A stretch of 64,000 nt of DNA from Sinobacterium caligoides (GCF_003752585.1 NZ_RKHR01000004.1:248001-312000), one strand, 5' to 3'; shown: positions 28,287 through 38,932, counted from the stretch's first letter. Notes: generated by a model from the letters alone, not told the origin. Numbers and translations are program-made.

Positions 28287-30380
28287 TCATTGTATTTGGT
28301 AATTTTCAGCATGCTGGCGGTAATAGTCTGCCAGCAATTGAAAAGCTTGTTTCTCGCGGCCATCTTCTGAGAGCAAGCCTTTTCTGTTCCAATAGTCTTG
28401 TGTATCAGTATTCAAGCGATAAGGGGCTCGAAAATCTTTTAATACCCAGGGTGAGAGACCTCTCAAGGCCGAGCTATTCGCTAACATTTTCAACTGCTGA
28501 ACATACACCTTAGATTGATACTCCTCGCTCCAAACCTCACCCTCCTTACTGTGCAAGCCTGGCTTTGCACCGGCGCCAAACTCACTGATTAAAAGAGGCT
28601 TATTAAAAGGCGTTACTATCGAAAACTTTTCCATACTCTCAAGCATTAACGCCCTCAGTTCAGCCTCACTGACCTCGAGACCATTCTCCCTCATCGCCTC
28701 CGCCATCGGCCCTGAGGGATACCAACCAAGGTATTCGTTATAACCCAATACGTCGACAACCTCACCCAACGGATCGGTTACTTCAATAACAACAGGCTCA
28801 GGGTCGATCAACATACCCAATAGTGAACTGCGTTGCGCGGCAATCAACTTTGCCAAGTAACGTCCTATATCCTCCATCGCACCAAAACCTAACAATGCCG
28901 CCGTCAGTAAACGCGTGTCATCAAGTGATCTAACATGCTTCGCCATGTCGAAAAAAAAGCGGTTTCTCGCCTCGCTTTCTGGCGTCTCATTACCCAGGCT
29001 CCACATGATGATCGCCGCTCTATTTTGGTCTCTGTCGATCATCTCGCGATACTGCCGCTTGGCACTGGCTAAGGTACAGGGGTTGGCAAAGTCGATATTG
29101 TGGTACACCGGCAGCTCAGACCAGAGCATAATGCCCGCCTTATCGGCGGCCCGAACAATATATTCATTGTGCGGATAGTGCGCCAGACGAAGAAAGTTAG
29201 CGTTAAGCTGCTGCACTCTCTTGATCACGGCATCGGCATCAGCCTGACTATTAGCGCGCCCCGGATGCAGCAGGGACTCTTCATGGTTCGATATACCATA
29301 GAGAAAGATTGACTGCCCATTCAGCAAAATATCTTCCCCTTGCGTCTTTATACTGCGAAATCCAATTTGATCATGTAGCACTTTTTCTGCGCCATACCGC
29401 CACCGTATATCATATAACCGCGGCGACTTGGGTGACCAAAAATCGACTGCTGCCTTAAAACGGAAGGCGGCATAACCGTTTTTGTTGGTACGTACAGTTT
29501 GCTCAATTTCCGCCTCTGCGATATTTAACACCACCTCTTTATTAGCTACGCTATCACCCGCCAACTGCAGCCAGCCTTCGATCATCGAGGAGTCGTTCGA
29601 TGCCAACTGTAATTTATAATTACTTATATAAGTCTTTTCTGTCTCGACCAATAAGACGTCACGCGTGATGCCTCCGTAGTTCATCCAATCATTATATTCC
29701 GTCGGTACCTCACTCGGCCCACTCATACTATCGACTTTAACCACGAGCGTATTACGACCACTCAATAAGTAATCGCTGATATCGGTATTAAAAGGGGTGA
29801 AACCGCCACGGTGACGCACTAATAAGCGACCGTTGAGATACACATCGGCAGAGAAGTTCACCGCACCAAAATAGAGGTGGACACGCTTGTCGGCCGGCGG
29901 CTGGTAATCAAACTCTCGCTGATACCAAACAACACCTCGGTACCAAAATAACGCCTCTTGCTGGGTATTCCAGTCACCGGGAACTTGTAAACGATAACGG
30001 TCACTAAACTGGTATTCTAACAACTCATTCTTCGCCGCCTGACGGTTTTCACCGACACCTCCGTACAGTAATGGACTAGCATCGCCAACGGCAAGCTGAT
30101 CGATGATATAGCGCCAAGATCCATTTAACGATACTGTTTTTCGGTTGGTGATATTCACCAGCAAAGCTTCCGCAGGCTTAATCGGCTGCAGGTTCAGCGG
30201 TGTAAACAGTGGGTTTTCATCGTTGACAACATCATCGACCACGGAGCAATCAGCCACCGTATCCTGCAGTAATGATGAGTCGGCCGAAAGGGCTTTCGGA
30301 TCACTATCACAGCCGGCCAAAATTAATGTGCAGAGCAGCGTTAGGCACACTGCCCAGCAGTAATTCACTGTTATCTTCAT
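28287..30380 (-). CDS. Glycoside hydrolase family 2 lipoprotein, beta-glucuronidase-like
   Basis: 697 residues. Lipoprotein signal with LILAGC near residue 24. The three GH2 domains are visible: sugar-binding jelly roll (WYRGVVWYQREFDY, YGGITRDVLL), immunoglobulin-like middle, and the TIM barrel with acid/base Glu in MWSLGNETPES and nucleophile Glu in LISEFGAGAK. The sequence around NxRLAHYPHNEY resembles bacterial beta-glucuronidase more than beta-galactosidase. It is probably periplasmic and releases a sugar acid from glucuronides or polysaccharide fragments. It is convergent with the phosphoethanolamine transferase gene (14-nt gap). Confidence 0.88.
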   Translation of the reverse strand: MKITVNYCWAVCLTLLCTLILAGCDSDPKALSADSSLLQDTVADCSVVDDVVNDENPLFTPLNLQPIKPAEALLVNITNRKTVSLNGSWRYIIDQLAVGDASPLLYGGVGENRQAAKNELLEYQFSDRYRLQVPGDWNTQQEALFWYRGVVWYQREFDYQPPADKRVHLYFGAVNFSADVYLNGRLLVRHRGGFTPFNTDISDYLLSGRNTLVVKVDSMSGPSEVPTEYNDWMNYGGITRDVLLVETEKTYISNYKLQLASNDSSMIEGWLQLAGDSVANKEVVLNIAEAEIEQTVRTNKNGYAAFRFKAAVDFWSPKSPRLYDIRWRYGAEKVLHDQIGFRSIKTQGEDILLNGQSIFLYGISNHEESLLHPGRANSQADADAVIKRVQQLNANFLRLAHYPHNEYIVRAADKAGIMLWSELPVYHNIDFANPCTLASAKRQYREMIDRDQNRAAIIMWSLGNETPESEARNRFFFDMAKHVRSLDDTRLLTAALLGFGAMEDIGRYLAKLIAAQRSSLLGMLIDPEPVVIEVTDPLGEVVDVLGYNEYLGWYPSGPMAEAMRENGLEVSEAELRALMLESMEKFSIVTPFNKPLLISEFGAGAKPGLHSKEGEVWSEEYQSKVYVQQLKMLANSSALRGLSPWVLKDFRAPYRLNTDTQDYWNRKGLLSEDGREKQAFQLLADYYRQHAENYQIQ

Positions 30381-30500
30381 TGTTCAACCTATTATTTTTA
30401 TTAATATCCATTACCAACATGCTAACGCAAACCGTAGGGCTTCGTCGCGATATTAAATTAACAATAAGAAATAACAGGGAACTTTAAAGCCTCGGCCTTA

Positions 30501-32393
30501 TTACCGAAAATGAACCCGTTTGCCATCGGCGCAGAGCAGCAGCGTCTGCTCGGGCTCTCCAGCATCGTTCAGTTCCAATAGGCCGATGCCGCTAGCATTA
30601 TACAACCTTGCTGTATCCTGCTGATCGACGCGACGCGCTTTAATACGCATTCGCCGACGCTTGGTCAGCCAATTCAAGGGCGAATAACGGCCATAAAGAT
30701 AGCGGTTCAATTCCGCCAAACAGTGCAATAGCTTACTCGGAAATTGGTTTTTAATTCCGCTACAGGTTATCTGAAATATCTTTGAGCTATTGCGTCTAAA
30801 TCGATGCGTCACTTCGTAGACAAAGGAGTAATGCACATCACCAGAAAGAATAATAAAATTAGGCGGTGTTCTATAGTGACGGAAAATATTCAACATCACA
30901 TTCGCGGTACCTGAATGCGCCATCCAGTTTTCCGCATCCACTAACAACGGTTTACCAAAGAAGGTGAAAATACGCTGTATCGTCTCGATCACCTTCACCC
31001 CATAAATCGGTGCCGGTGAAACCATGATAACGCTGGGCTGGTCGATCAACTCCTGCTGTAACTCACTCAGTGACTCCCAGTCCATTAAGCCTGAGGGCTT
31101 GTTCGCCCTGCTCTCGGAGCGCCAGCGCTGCGTACGCGTATCGAGCACCACCAACTTGGGCGTGGTCGCTAAACTATAATGCCACTGATCCCAATCCAAC
31201 AGCTGGTCAATGAGATCATCCTGGCTGTCACAGCCGAGCACGCTAAAATGCTCCTCGACCTTACTACCCAACGATTTCAGCTTATCAGGCGCGTTGCCCC
31301 AGCCCTGGCAAAGGAAGTAACCAATTAACGCATTACCCAAGATCCGCTTAGAAAATGCATTGCCATAAGCGGTTTCCTCCCAACCACGGGTTAAATTCCA
31401 ATCGTCGGTAATATCATGGTCATCAAAGATCATATACACGGGCAGATGCGCCATCGCGCGGCGTACCGAGGCAAGTCCTGCCACAAAGTCCTCAACAACC
31501 CGGCGCTCGGCCGAATACTTTTGTACTAATACCGGTTCTGCTATCGATGGCATCGACAGCGATACCTGCCGCCATAGTGTTGGTGACCAGACCAACAGGT
31601 ACATCGCCATCACCTCGGCCAGTGTAACCAGATGATTTCCTGCATCATCACTGGTAAAGATTGGCTTTTTGCTGGCGGCAAAAAGCTTGTCATAAATCGC
31701 CTCGCCAGCCCTATCGTGCGGCAACAACTGTTCACGATGGTAGTAACAAAAGGGGCTCTGATATAACGACTGACTGTCATCAACCAGGGCGCCTTGCAAG
31801 TTTTCATCAAATAACCCAAGTAGCTCGATGACCTGATGGATAGCCACCAACACCGGTCCCGCTACATCGTCAGCATAGATCTGATCACCCGACATCATCA
31901 ACAGCGACGGACGTTGCTCAGCGGTAAAAGCCTCTGTCGCCAGCAGTTTATCAACCTGACAAAGCCCATCGGCACTATCAAAATGCGGCTTGCGGCAAGA
32001 ACCGTGTAACAGCTTATCCAACTTGCGGTTAATCACCAGGCTCGGCAGTGACTCATCCGCGTACAATAACCCCTCCACTTCATCGACGACCGATACCTCG
32101 CCTTCCTCTTTTACTAGCCGTAGGTCATAGTAGATTAACTCCCCCTCAGGTAGCGGCGATTGAAAGTTTATCGAGAGTAGATTGACAAAAGCATGGTGAC
32201 CAATCGCTACTTGCCGATGCTCATCTTCGTCGAGAGAACGTTCGACAATCAATTCATGATTACGATTAAACAAACACAGCACGACCGGACATCGGCTTGT
32301 CGTCACCAACCAGAAGTTAAGCTGACGGGAGTCAACATGGCGGACAATGGGGCCAGCAACAATCAGTGGAAGCGTCGAGTTATTTATGACCAA
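30501..32393 (-). CDS. PhoD-like metallophosphatase
   Basis: 630 residues with no signal peptide. An N-terminal PhoD-type beta domain (LPLIVAGPIVRHVDSRQLNFWL) is followed by the metallophosphoesterase domain: MMSGDQIYADD, IFDDHDITDDWNL and ILSGDVHYSF. These match the long cytoplasmic PhoD-like family, not the Tat-exported PhoD. The best available start is TTG at 32393 with AGGAG unusually close upstream; homologues begin near this point, so the start is approximate. The substrate is unknown. Confidence 0.85.
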   Translation of the reverse strand: MVINNSTLPLIVAGPIVRHVDSRQLNFWLVTTSRCPVVLCLFNRNHELIVERSLDEDEHRQVAIGHHAFVNLLSINFQSPLPEGELIYYDLRLVKEEGEVSVVDEVEGLLYADESLPSLVINRKLDKLLHGSCRKPHFDSADGLCQVDKLLATEAFTAEQRPSLLMMSGDQIYADDVAGPVLVAIHQVIELLGLFDENLQGALVDDSQSLYQSPFCYYHREQLLPHDRAGEAIYDKLFAASKKPIFTSDDAGNHLVTLAEVMAMYLLVWSPTLWRQVSLSMPSIAEPVLVQKYSAERRVVEDFVAGLASVRRAMAHLPVYMIFDDHDITDDWNLTRGWEETAYGNAFSKRILGNALIGYFLCQGWGNAPDKLKSLGSKVEEHFSVLGCDSQDDLIDQLLDWDQWHYSLATTPKLVVLDTRTQRWRSESRANKPSGLMDWESLSELQQELIDQPSVIMVSPAPIYGVKVIETIQRIFTFFGKPLLVDAENWMAHSGTANVMLNIFRHYRTPPNFIILSGDVHYSFVYEVTHRFRRNSSKIFQITCSGIKNQFPSKLLHCLAELNRYLYGRYSPLNWLTKRRRMRIKARRVDQQDTARLYNASGIGLLELNDAGEPEQTLLLCADGKRVHFR

Positions 32394-32540
32394 TACTCCT
32401 GGGGCATTTTAACTAGCATTATTAATGCCTGTTATATGGCCTAGCTGAGCATTTATCAAGCCCACCAAGTGAGTATGGTAAGCAAACACTGACGAACCTC
32501 AAACTTGCTTAAGGCTCATCACTTACCGCCTCGCTTGCGC

Positions 32541-35500
32541 TTAGTGCTTTACTGAGCCGCTATCGAGCCACTCGGCAATAAGCTTGCGCTCAACGGGGCT
32601 CAACATATGCCGATGATCCACCTTTGCGTCAAGATCGACAGGTTTAAAGAACCATGCATCATCGAAGGGGTCATTATCAAACATCTCGAAGAAGTTCGCC
32701 GACTCGATGGCCCCACGCTGGCTCATCAAGTAGTAATCGTAACAACTAAAGCAATCCTCTGAGGGCGCAGTAACAAAAGGTGATTCAATAATTCGCCGGC
32801 AGCTACTTCCTCCCACTTGCTCAAACTCACCACCTAAAAAGCGATAGCTGCTACGAATTTCAAACAGCGCAGTATAGGCGCCGTTGAGACTGCCTGTAAC
32901 ATTGCTCGATAAATCGAGCCCTGTTGAGCCACCATTATCATGGCAACTCACACAGCTAAAGCCATCACTGGTGCGCCCCGGCACCTCCCACAATGGTTGG
33001 ATATGATCGATATAATTAATATCGGCGACACAGTCCTCCCGCCAATTTTTTGCACACTTCCGGCTCACCGGTATCGGTGTATTCAAGTCAGTATAAACAT
33101 AACTCAGCGGCATTCCCTCGTTGTTAGGTTCACTCCAACGGTCGCGATAATCGATGTCGATCGTCACCGCTTTGGCGCCGCCGTCATGGGCAGCTCGCGC
33201 CTTAGCCTGTGTGTCTCCGACTAGCTGAGGCAGAATAATACCGTTGGTGCCTGCAAACGCTGTCAGTTTCGCCGGTGCGCCAAGGTTTGCCGATACCACC
33301 TCATTAATAGTGCCATGTGGGTTATCACTCCCCTCTTCATGGCAGCCATGGCACCGCATCGATTCGCCTTTCTCTACGCGCAACACACCGGGATGCCGCT
33401 GTAGGTAACTCAGCTCATCGCCCGGCTTAAGTTTCGCCTCTTTCATATCAACATTGACAAACTGAAAGCTGAACGCCGTATCCGCTGGCACTCGGAACAT
33501 CGCCGAGCCATCGGGCTCAATCTGGCTATAACCGATCAGCTCAGGCTCATCCCCCGGTGTAGTCACCCGCACAAAACGGCGCTGGCGATCATCCATATTC
33601 GGTGTGGCTGCCAATGTGGCGATGCCTCCACGACTGAGCGTTTGATCGACGCCGTCTAAATCATAAATACTGAGGATATGAACGGCACCGTAATCACCGT
33701 CTATCGGGTCAACCGGATCGACGGGATCAACGGGATCAACGGGATCAACAGGATCGACGGGATCGACGGGATCAACAGGATCAACAGGATCGACGGGATC
33801 AACGGGGTCAACGGGGTCAACGGGGTCAACGGGGTCGACTGGGTCAACAGGATCAACAGGATCGACAGGGTCGACAGGGTCGACAGGATCTACAGGATCT
33901 ACAGGATCTACAGGATCGACAGGATCTACAGGGTCGACAGGATCTACAGGATCTACAGGATCGACAGGATCTACAGGATCTACAGGATCGACAGGGTCGA
34001 CAGGATCTACAGGATCAACTGGGTCAACGGGATCGACAGGATCAACTGGGTCAACTGGGTCAACTGGGTCAACTGGGTCAACTGGGTCGACAGGATCAAC
34101 TGGGTCAACTGGGTCAACTGGGTCAACTGGGTCAACTGGGTCGACAGGATCTACAGGATCAACTGGGTCAACTGGGTCAACTGGGTCAACTGGGTCGACA
34201 GGATCTACAGGATCAACTGGGGCAACTGGGTCAACTGGGTCAACTGGGTCAACTGGGTCGACAGGATCAACTGGGTCAACTGGGTCAACTGGGTCAACTG
34301 GATCAACCGGATCGACAGGATCAACCGGATCGACGGGATCCACAGGATCGACGGGATCTACAGGATCTACAGGATCTACAGGATCGACGGGGTCAACCGG
34401 ATCTACAGGGTCTACAGGACCGATAGGATCAACTGGGTTTATCGGGTCAGGCTTCACAGGTTGGTGCGGATCATTACAGATCACACCATTGCTGCCGCCC
34501 TCATTACTATAGTGAGGACTGTATACCGTGTAGGGAAAATCGAGGGCCGGTTTAGCGCGTGCCATACGCACCTCGGAGTAGACCACTTGTTGCTGTGGCT
34601 GCACGATTGGCAAGCGACTGTCTTCCTCCGGGTTATAAACCCAGAGTCCATAACGCCCCTCCGCTTGCTGTGCAGCTGTAGCATCATCACAAAAAGCACT
34701 CACCTCGCCGTCAGACTGCAGGCACTGTGCCCAAGAGACCACAAGACGGCCTGAGTCATCCCAATACGGTGCCGCCGCACTGTACCAGCCTGCCTGAGAA
34801 ACTTGCTGGGGATACAACAACGACTTCCCCCCTGAAATAGAACGCGGAGAAAGGCTGGAGTAGATACTGCTATCATCAGGATGCTGCGGAGCAAACAACT
34901 CGATCAAATCGCCACCGAGAAAAGGGTTATCCCGATGCTTGATCAACGCCGCAAGGCGGCCATTCTCTAGCTGCACTAAGTCGGTAATATCAATAAAAGC
35001 GGCCTCGGAATCCTCTAACGACACCCGCTCATAGAGCTGTTCTAACTGACTGCCATCGTCAGTCATTTGCAACAGCGTGTAATGATTCGTTGCCAGCGCT
35101 GGGCCGACTTCTGTTTGCTGAGTATAGGCACACTTTTCTAGGTCTCCCCAGGACTGTGGCTTGTCCAGGTTCACGGCTTGCACACTACGCTGCACAGACT
35201 CTAGGTCAGCCAGCATATTTTCATCTTCACAGTATGACAGCAGCTGATAGCTTCTTGACCAGCGCAAAAAGGCTACCTTATCAGTACCGATCGTCGTCAA
35301 CTGTGTGTCATGATTAACGCCAAAAGTGAGCTGGACGATATCCGTCCCCTGCGCCGTCATCTGATGAATCAGCGAGGGTGATTCACTTGGCCCTACCTGT
35401 ATGCAGTCCTCCTCAAGTATCAGTTGCTGCTCTCTCTCAACCCGCGCCGGGTTGCCGGCAGCACGATTAGAGGAGAAAAGAATAGAGCCATCATGCGCAA

Positions 35501-36038
35501 ACACTGGGCTGGTATCCTCGAAAGCATTAGCCGTTTTATCGTCGGCAATGATCCGACGTATGGCATGAGTAGCAAAGTCATAGAGATAGATATTCCAACT
35601 ATTATCTGTTGGCGAGTCACTCGGGCCATGCGCAGAAAATAGTAGCTGAGCACCATCGGCGGACAAGCTGAGGTCTTTGACATCGTAGGCTGCACCGTGA
35701 AAATAATCCGCCAGCAAATCCGTCGTATCGGCGTCAGACTGCACCCCCGAACGCAACATCAAACGGCTGCCGAGCATGTAGTGATAAGGTGAGCTGGGCT
35801 CTAGTGGATTAACGTTTGCAGCCTTCAATGCCGAGCGCTGCACAATTTCTTGCTGATACTCGGCTACTGGACTCTCGATAAAGACAAGTGAAGAGCGGCT
35901 AGCAACCCCCTCACCCTCCTCAATCTCATCAACTTCACTTTTACCTTCGCCGCCGCCACCGCCACAAGCACTAACAACCCCTGCTAACATCAATGATGCA
36001 ATTAGCCTATATACATTAGCCATCGCTAAGCCTGCCAT
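32541..36038 (-). CDS. Large lipoprotein with beta-propeller-like N-part, (Pro-Val-Asp)n spacer and c-type haem domain
   Basis: 1165 residues. Signal peptide with VVSAC lipobox, then a Gly/Glu-rich linker. Residues about 90-520 read like a TolB/PD40-type propeller ([31 protein letters not shown]). A run of about 80 PVD triplets follows. The C-terminal 370 residues resemble the alpha-subunit middle domain of hydrazine-synthase-like proteins and carry two c-type haem motifs, CHGCH and CVSCH; a third site is degenerate (CFSCY). It is probably an outer-membrane-anchored periplasmic or surface redox protein. It is its own transcription unit: a terminator separates it from the TonB-like operon. The start may instead be the ATG at 36023. 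Confidence 0.8.
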   Translation of the reverse strand: MAGLAMANVYRLIASLMLAGVVSACGGGGGEGKSEVDEIEEGEGVASRSSLVFIESPVAEYQQEIVQRSALKAANVNPLEPSSPYHYMLGSRLMLRSGVQSDADTTDLLADYFHGAAYDVKDLSLSADGAQLLFSAHGPSDSPTDNSWNIYLYDFATHAIRRIIADDKTANAFEDTSPVFAHDGSILFSSNRAAGNPARVEREQQLILEEDCIQVGPSESPSLIHQMTAQGTDIVQLTFGVNHDTQLTTIGTDKVAFLRWSRSYQLLSYCEDENMLADLESVQRSVQAVNLDKPQSWGDLEKCAYTQQTEVGPALATNHYTLLQMTDDGSQLEQLYERVSLEDSEAAFIDITDLVQLENGRLAALIKHRDNPFLGGDLIELFAPQHPDDSSIYSSLSPRSISGGKSLLYPQQVSQAGWYSAAAPYWDDSGRLVVSWAQCLQSDGEVSAFCDDATAAQQAEGRYGLWVYNPEEDSRLPIVQPQQQVVYSEVRMARAKPALDFPYTVYSPHYSNEGGSNGVICNDPHQPVKPDPINPVDPIGPVDPVDPVDPVDPVDPVDPVDPVDPVDPVDPVDPVDPVDPVDPVDPVDPVDPVDPVDPVDPVDPVAPVDPVDPVDPVDPVDPVDPVDPVDPVDPVDPVDPVDPVDPVDPVDPVDPVDPVDPVDPVDPVDPVDPVDPVDPVDPVDPVDPVDPVDPVDPVDPVDPVDPVDPVDPVDPVDPVDPVDPVDPVDPVDPVDPVDPVDPVDPVDPVDPVDPVDPVDPVDPVDPVDPVDPVDPVDPIDGDYGAVHILSIYDLDGVDQTLSRGGIATLAATPNMDDRQRRFVRVTTPGDEPELIGYSQIEPDGSAMFRVPADTAFSFQFVNVDMKEAKLKPGDELSYLQRHPGVLRVEKGESMRCHGCHEEGSDNPHGTINEVVSANLGAPAKLTAFAGTNGIILPQLVGDTQAKARAAHDGGAKAVTIDIDYRDRWSEPNNEGMPLSYVYTDLNTPIPVSRKCAKNWREDCVADINYIDHIQPLWEVPGRTSDGFSCVSCHDNGGSTGLDLSSNVTGSLNGAYTALFEIRSSYRFLGGEFEQVGGSSCRRIIESPFVTAPSEDCFSCYDYYLMSQRGAIESANFFEMFDNDPFDDAWFFKPVDLDAKVDHRHMLSPVERKLIAEWLDSGSVKH
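33703..34437 (-). repeat. 9-bp coding tandem repeat, about 80 copies of Pro-Val-Asp
   Basis: About 735 bp of 9-bp units encoding PVD, with only synonymous variation apart from edge units and one Asp-to-Ala change. Blocks such as four or five GGGTCAACT units followed by GGGTCGACA recur, so the repeat has higher-order copies and probably expanded by slippage or unequal exchange. Confidence 0.95.
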
Positions 36039-36118
36039 CCAATATTTTATTTTAGTGATCGTAATGATGCTGAGTTATCAATGCGTAATATAGCTATAAA
36101 GTCACAAACACAGCGTCA

Positions 36119-36153
36119 TAAAAAAAATACACAACTTTTTTTCAAAAGCTGTG
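36119..36153 (-). terminator. Rho-independent terminator of the ExbBD/TonB-like operon
   Basis: On the minus strand CACAGCTTTT, tetraloop GAAA, AAAAGTTGTG (ten pairs, one G-T), followed by TATTTTTTTT. It lies about 77 nt after the TonB-like stop and before the cytochrome gene. Confidence 0.85.
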
Positions 36154-36229
36154 CACTAGGCAACCTAAAGATATAGATTGCCGCAAACTGATAGTGAGAA
36201 CTGACGCAGCCTAGAGCATGGCTATGCCG

Positions 36230-37144
36230 TTAGCTGGGAAGAAAAACAAACTTATATTGCACCGGAGTTGCCGAAACGTCGGCTGCACCAAAGTGAATAC
36301 TGGCAATCTTGGCGAGAATTTTTTTCTCTAACTCTGCCATGCCCAGCTCACTACTCACCAGTTTTAACCTTGAAATACTGCCATCCGGCTCTATCACTAA
36401 CTTAAAGGTAAACTTACCGTTTAGCTCTGGAAAGCGACGCAAGGCCTCCGTATAGAGCGCATAGACACTTGCTTTACGATGCTCAAAAGTACGACGGATA
36501 CTCTCCATATCACGCTTACCCGCCTGAAACGATGAGTGACCTCGCTTTTGTGCCGTCGAATTACCAGCGCTGGCCAAGCCTTCTACGGCTTGCGGGTTAT
36601 AGACGGCGAGTCCTGTCCCATCATCTGACATAGCAGCTGCATCAACCACAATGCCACCGCTACGCTGAATGGCACTATCACTCCCTAAGCTCGAACGTTC
36701 ACTATAAGCTGCTTGGCCCTGGGTATTTATAGCGAGATTTTTATTCTGCATTTTCTTCATATCTATGCCGCCACGCAACGCATTCAGCTGATTACTGAGT
36801 GCCGCCAGTGACTGAGTACTACTCTGCTGAGAGGCAGCCTTCTGCTTGCCCTGGCTCTGTTTCGTCCTCACCTTGGGCTTCGGTGGAGGAGGCGGCGGCG
36901 GTGGCTGAACCTCTTCAATGGGTTCAAGAATCAACTGCGTTTTCACCACCTCATCAACGCTATCTACCTCCTCATTTTCAAACACAGGTAGCCACGGCAA
37001 CGCAAGGAAGAAAATGAGTAAAGGGGCAATAAAGCGCTTCAATAACCGCTGAAAACGCTCCTCCTGTTGACGGTCATCATGCCATGCAAGGGAAAGATCC
37101 AAGCAAAAGGCACGTGAAAAATCCTGTTCTATAGCAATACTCAT
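36230..37144 (-). CDS. TonB-like energy transducer with AgmX/PglI-type C-terminus
   Basis: 304 residues. A cytoplasmic head of about 37 residues precedes a single membrane helix (about 38-53). A proline run (PPPPPPPPKPK, about residue 80) follows, then a low-complexity Gln/Ser linker. The C-terminal domain begins near 215 (RRTFEHRKASVYALYTEALRRFPELNGKFTFKLVIEPDGSISRLKLVSS) and is typical of the AgmX/PglI C-terminal family that resembles TonB. It presumably carries force from the ExbB/ExbD motor across the periplasm. It starts 1 nt after the second ExbD and is the last gene of the operon. Confidence 0.87.
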   Translation of the reverse strand: MSIAIEQDFSRAFCLDLSLAWHDDRQQEERFQRLLKRFIAPLLIFFLALPWLPVFENEEVDSVDEVVKTQLILEPIEEVQPPPPPPPPKPKVRTKQSQGKQKAASQQSSTQSLAALSNQLNALRGGIDMKKMQNKNLAINTQGQAAYSERSSLGSDSAIQRSGGIVVDAAAMSDDGTGLAVYNPQAVEGLASAGNSTAQKRGHSSFQAGKRDMESIRRTFEHRKASVYALYTEALRRFPELNGKFTFKLVIEPDGSISRLKLVSSELGMAELEKKILAKIASIHFGAADVSATPVQYKFVFLPS

Positions 37145-37145
37145 A

Positions 37146-37670
37146 CTAGCCCCCTACCACACTCGTTGAAATACCCGATGAGGCTATCACCGGCGCACTC
37201 ACCTGATTCACGGCCAGAGAAATATTACGATAATTCTGCTGATTACACGTTGTCATGACCGTTTTTAATAACGCATAGGGCACCGACTTATCCCCCATTA
37301 TCGTTACATCATAACCGCGTGCTCGCTGCTCCTCGGCTAATTCACCCAGTTCCTCGGCATGCTTTTTCAAAACGTCTGACAAGGCCTCGATGGTATTGTG
37401 TTTATCCGCGACAACATCGTCTAAATCTATCACTGCTTCATTACCAAACAATATCTGCCGATCGGAGATAGTAATAATGCTGTCGCCGTGAACATCAGTA
37501 TTCGTACTAGAGTCTGGCAAGGTAATAAATTTTGCCTGCTCTAAATTCTGGCTCTCACCACTGTTTAATAATAAGAAAAACACTAATATGGTAAAGATAT
37601 CCATCAACGACACTAGATTTAACTTACTATCGAAATAACTTCTTTTTTCTCTTGCTGTGATAAGTGACAT
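37146..37670 (-). CDS. ExbD/TolR-family motor protein, canonical Asp
   Basis: 174 residues. Short cytoplasmic head, one membrane helix (about residues 20-37) with the proton-carrying aspartate in SLMDIFTILVFFLLL (Asp24, equivalent to Asp25 of E. coli ExbD). The periplasmic domain includes DVTIMGDKSVPYALLKTVMTTC, a typical ExbD end. It is the second of two ExbD genes in the operon and keeps the essential residue. Confidence 0.92.
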   Translation of the reverse strand: MSLITAREKRSYFDSKLNLVSLMDIFTILVFFLLLNSGESQNLEQAKFITLPDSSTNTDVHGDSIITISDRQILFGNEAVIDLDDVVADKHNTIEALSDVLKKHAEELGELAEEQRARGYDVTIMGDKSVPYALLKTVMTTCNQQNYRNISLAVNQVSAPVIASSGISTSVVGG

Positions 37671-37748
37671 AGTTAACTCATATTCGCCAGTTGGCCGTTA
37701 TCAGGCCGATTAAGTTTAAGCTCGCCAAAGCTCCCTAGCTAAGAGGCG

Positions 37749-38243
37749 CTACAAATTGGCCAGTGATATCTCTGGAAACAACTCAACCTCTACCAAACTT
37801 GCTGACAGCACAGTTTTATAAGACTTTACGGTATCCATCGTGCTCACTAAGGTCTGATAACTGACGCTGGGCGATGATTTAATAATGACATCTCGACGCT
37901 CTTGCAACTGAAGTTTCATCCCCTGCAAAATACTTGACAGCATTGCGTAATCATAACTCTCACCGGCTTCCAAATGTTGTAACGGTACCGCTTTAATTAA
38001 GGTATTACCCGGGTAGTAGACTTTAAAGCCTTCTCCATCAACCTCAACCTCAAGCTGTGACTGTGCGCGCTCGCTGCTGGACATGCCGCCGGTTAGTTCC
38101 GGCAACTGAATATCATGCACCGTCACCTTGGTGAAAGTCAGGCTAAGCAATAACACGGGAACCAAGACAATCATTAGGTTCATGAAGGAGGTGATATCAA
38201 GCTCCGCCTCATCCACCTTTTTCGCTCTACGCATTAAGGCCAT
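37749..38243 (-). CDS. ExbD/TolR-family protein with Asn at the proton-carrier position
   Basis: 164 residues. The membrane segment reads ITSFMNLMIVLVPVLLLSLTF. Aligned with ExbD (VTPFIDVMLVLL) the channel aspartate is Asn22 here; the codon is AAC. The periplasmic part has DVIIKSSPSVSYQTLVSTMDTVKSY, typical of ExbD. It starts 2 nt after exbB and probably forms a heterodimer with the second ExbD, which has the Asp. It may be structural or may gate the motor. Confidence 0.92.
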   Translation of the reverse strand: MALMRRAKKVDEAELDITSFMNLMIVLVPVLLLSLTFTKVTVHDIQLPELTGGMSSSERAQSQLEVEVDGEGFKVYYPGNTLIKAVPLQHLEAGESYDYAMLSSILQGMKLQLQERRDVIIKSSPSVSYQTLVSTMDTVKSYKTVLSASLVEVELFPEISLANL

Positions 38244-38245
38244 TG

Positions 38246-38932
38246 TTAACTTCCTGCCAGCAGTTCATCATCTGCTGAACGAGCCAGACCCGCTTCAATC
38301 GCGCGGTTCAACGTCATTACGTTTAAAAACTTGATGGCAGACATTTCAATACCAGTCACAATCGCGTTAGCACGATTTTGCAACACTGCATGCAAGACCA
38401 GCAGTGGAATTGCCGCAATCAAACCAAAGGCGGTCGTATTCATTGCCACCGAGATTGAGAGTGATAACAGTGCCGACTTCTCTGATGGATCGGCACTCGC
38501 CACCGCGGTAAAAGCGGCAATCAGTCCAACGATAGTACCCAGCAAGCCTAATAGTGTCGCGATATTCGCCAACACAGAAAGGTAACCCGTACGTTTTTCC
38601 AGGTTAGGGATCGCCTCTAAAATACCTTCACTCATTGCGTTTTCAATATCGCCACGCTGCTTTGACACTTTCATCATGTCGAGGCCGCAACCAATGATAC
38701 GCGTTACCGGCACATTATTATCGCGAGCAAAGAGCTGCATCTTCTCTAGGTCGTTGGTTCTTAGCAGCGGTAAAAAATTATCGAAAGCATTCACATTTCT
38801 TCTTTTCTGCAGCGCAAGATACATCCAGCGCTCAACACTAATAACTAAGCCAATAACGAGTACAAGGCCAATTGGGTAGATAAAAAAACCACCATCTTGG
38901 AAAAACTTAACGACTGTGCTGTAAACATCCAT
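38246..38932 (-). CDS. ExbB/TolQ/MotA-family proton-channel protein
   Basis: 228 residues, three membrane helices (about 14-33, 113-140, 155-185). The signature GLLGTIVGLIAAFTAV and MNTTAFGLIAAIPLLV carry the conserved Thr/Ala residues of the channel. With the two ExbDs it would form an inner-membrane motor driven by proton flow. It starts the motor part of the operon and is 61 nt downstream of a small exported protein gene. Confidence 0.95.
   Translation of the reverse strand: MDVYSTVVKFFQDGGFFIYPIGLVLVIGLVISVERWMYLALQKRRNVNAFDNFLPLLRTNDLEKMQLFARDNNVPVTRIIGCGLDMMKVSKQRGDIENAMSEGILEAIPNLEKRTGYLSVLANIATLLGLLGTIVGLIAAFTAVASADPSEKSALLSLSISVAMNTTAFGLIAAIPLLVLHAVLQNRANAIVTGIEMSAIKFLNVMTLNRAIEAGLARSADDELLAGS

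Noticed and set aside
33703-34437. Repeat array resembling a CRISPR or satellite
   Set aside because: Units are 9 bp, contiguous, with no spacers, and translate uniformly as PVD.
33678-34754. 358-codon plus-strand open frame over the PVD repeat
   Set aside because: Explained by 9-bp units that lack stops on both strands; residues are low-complexity Asn/Ile/Arg and there is no signal.
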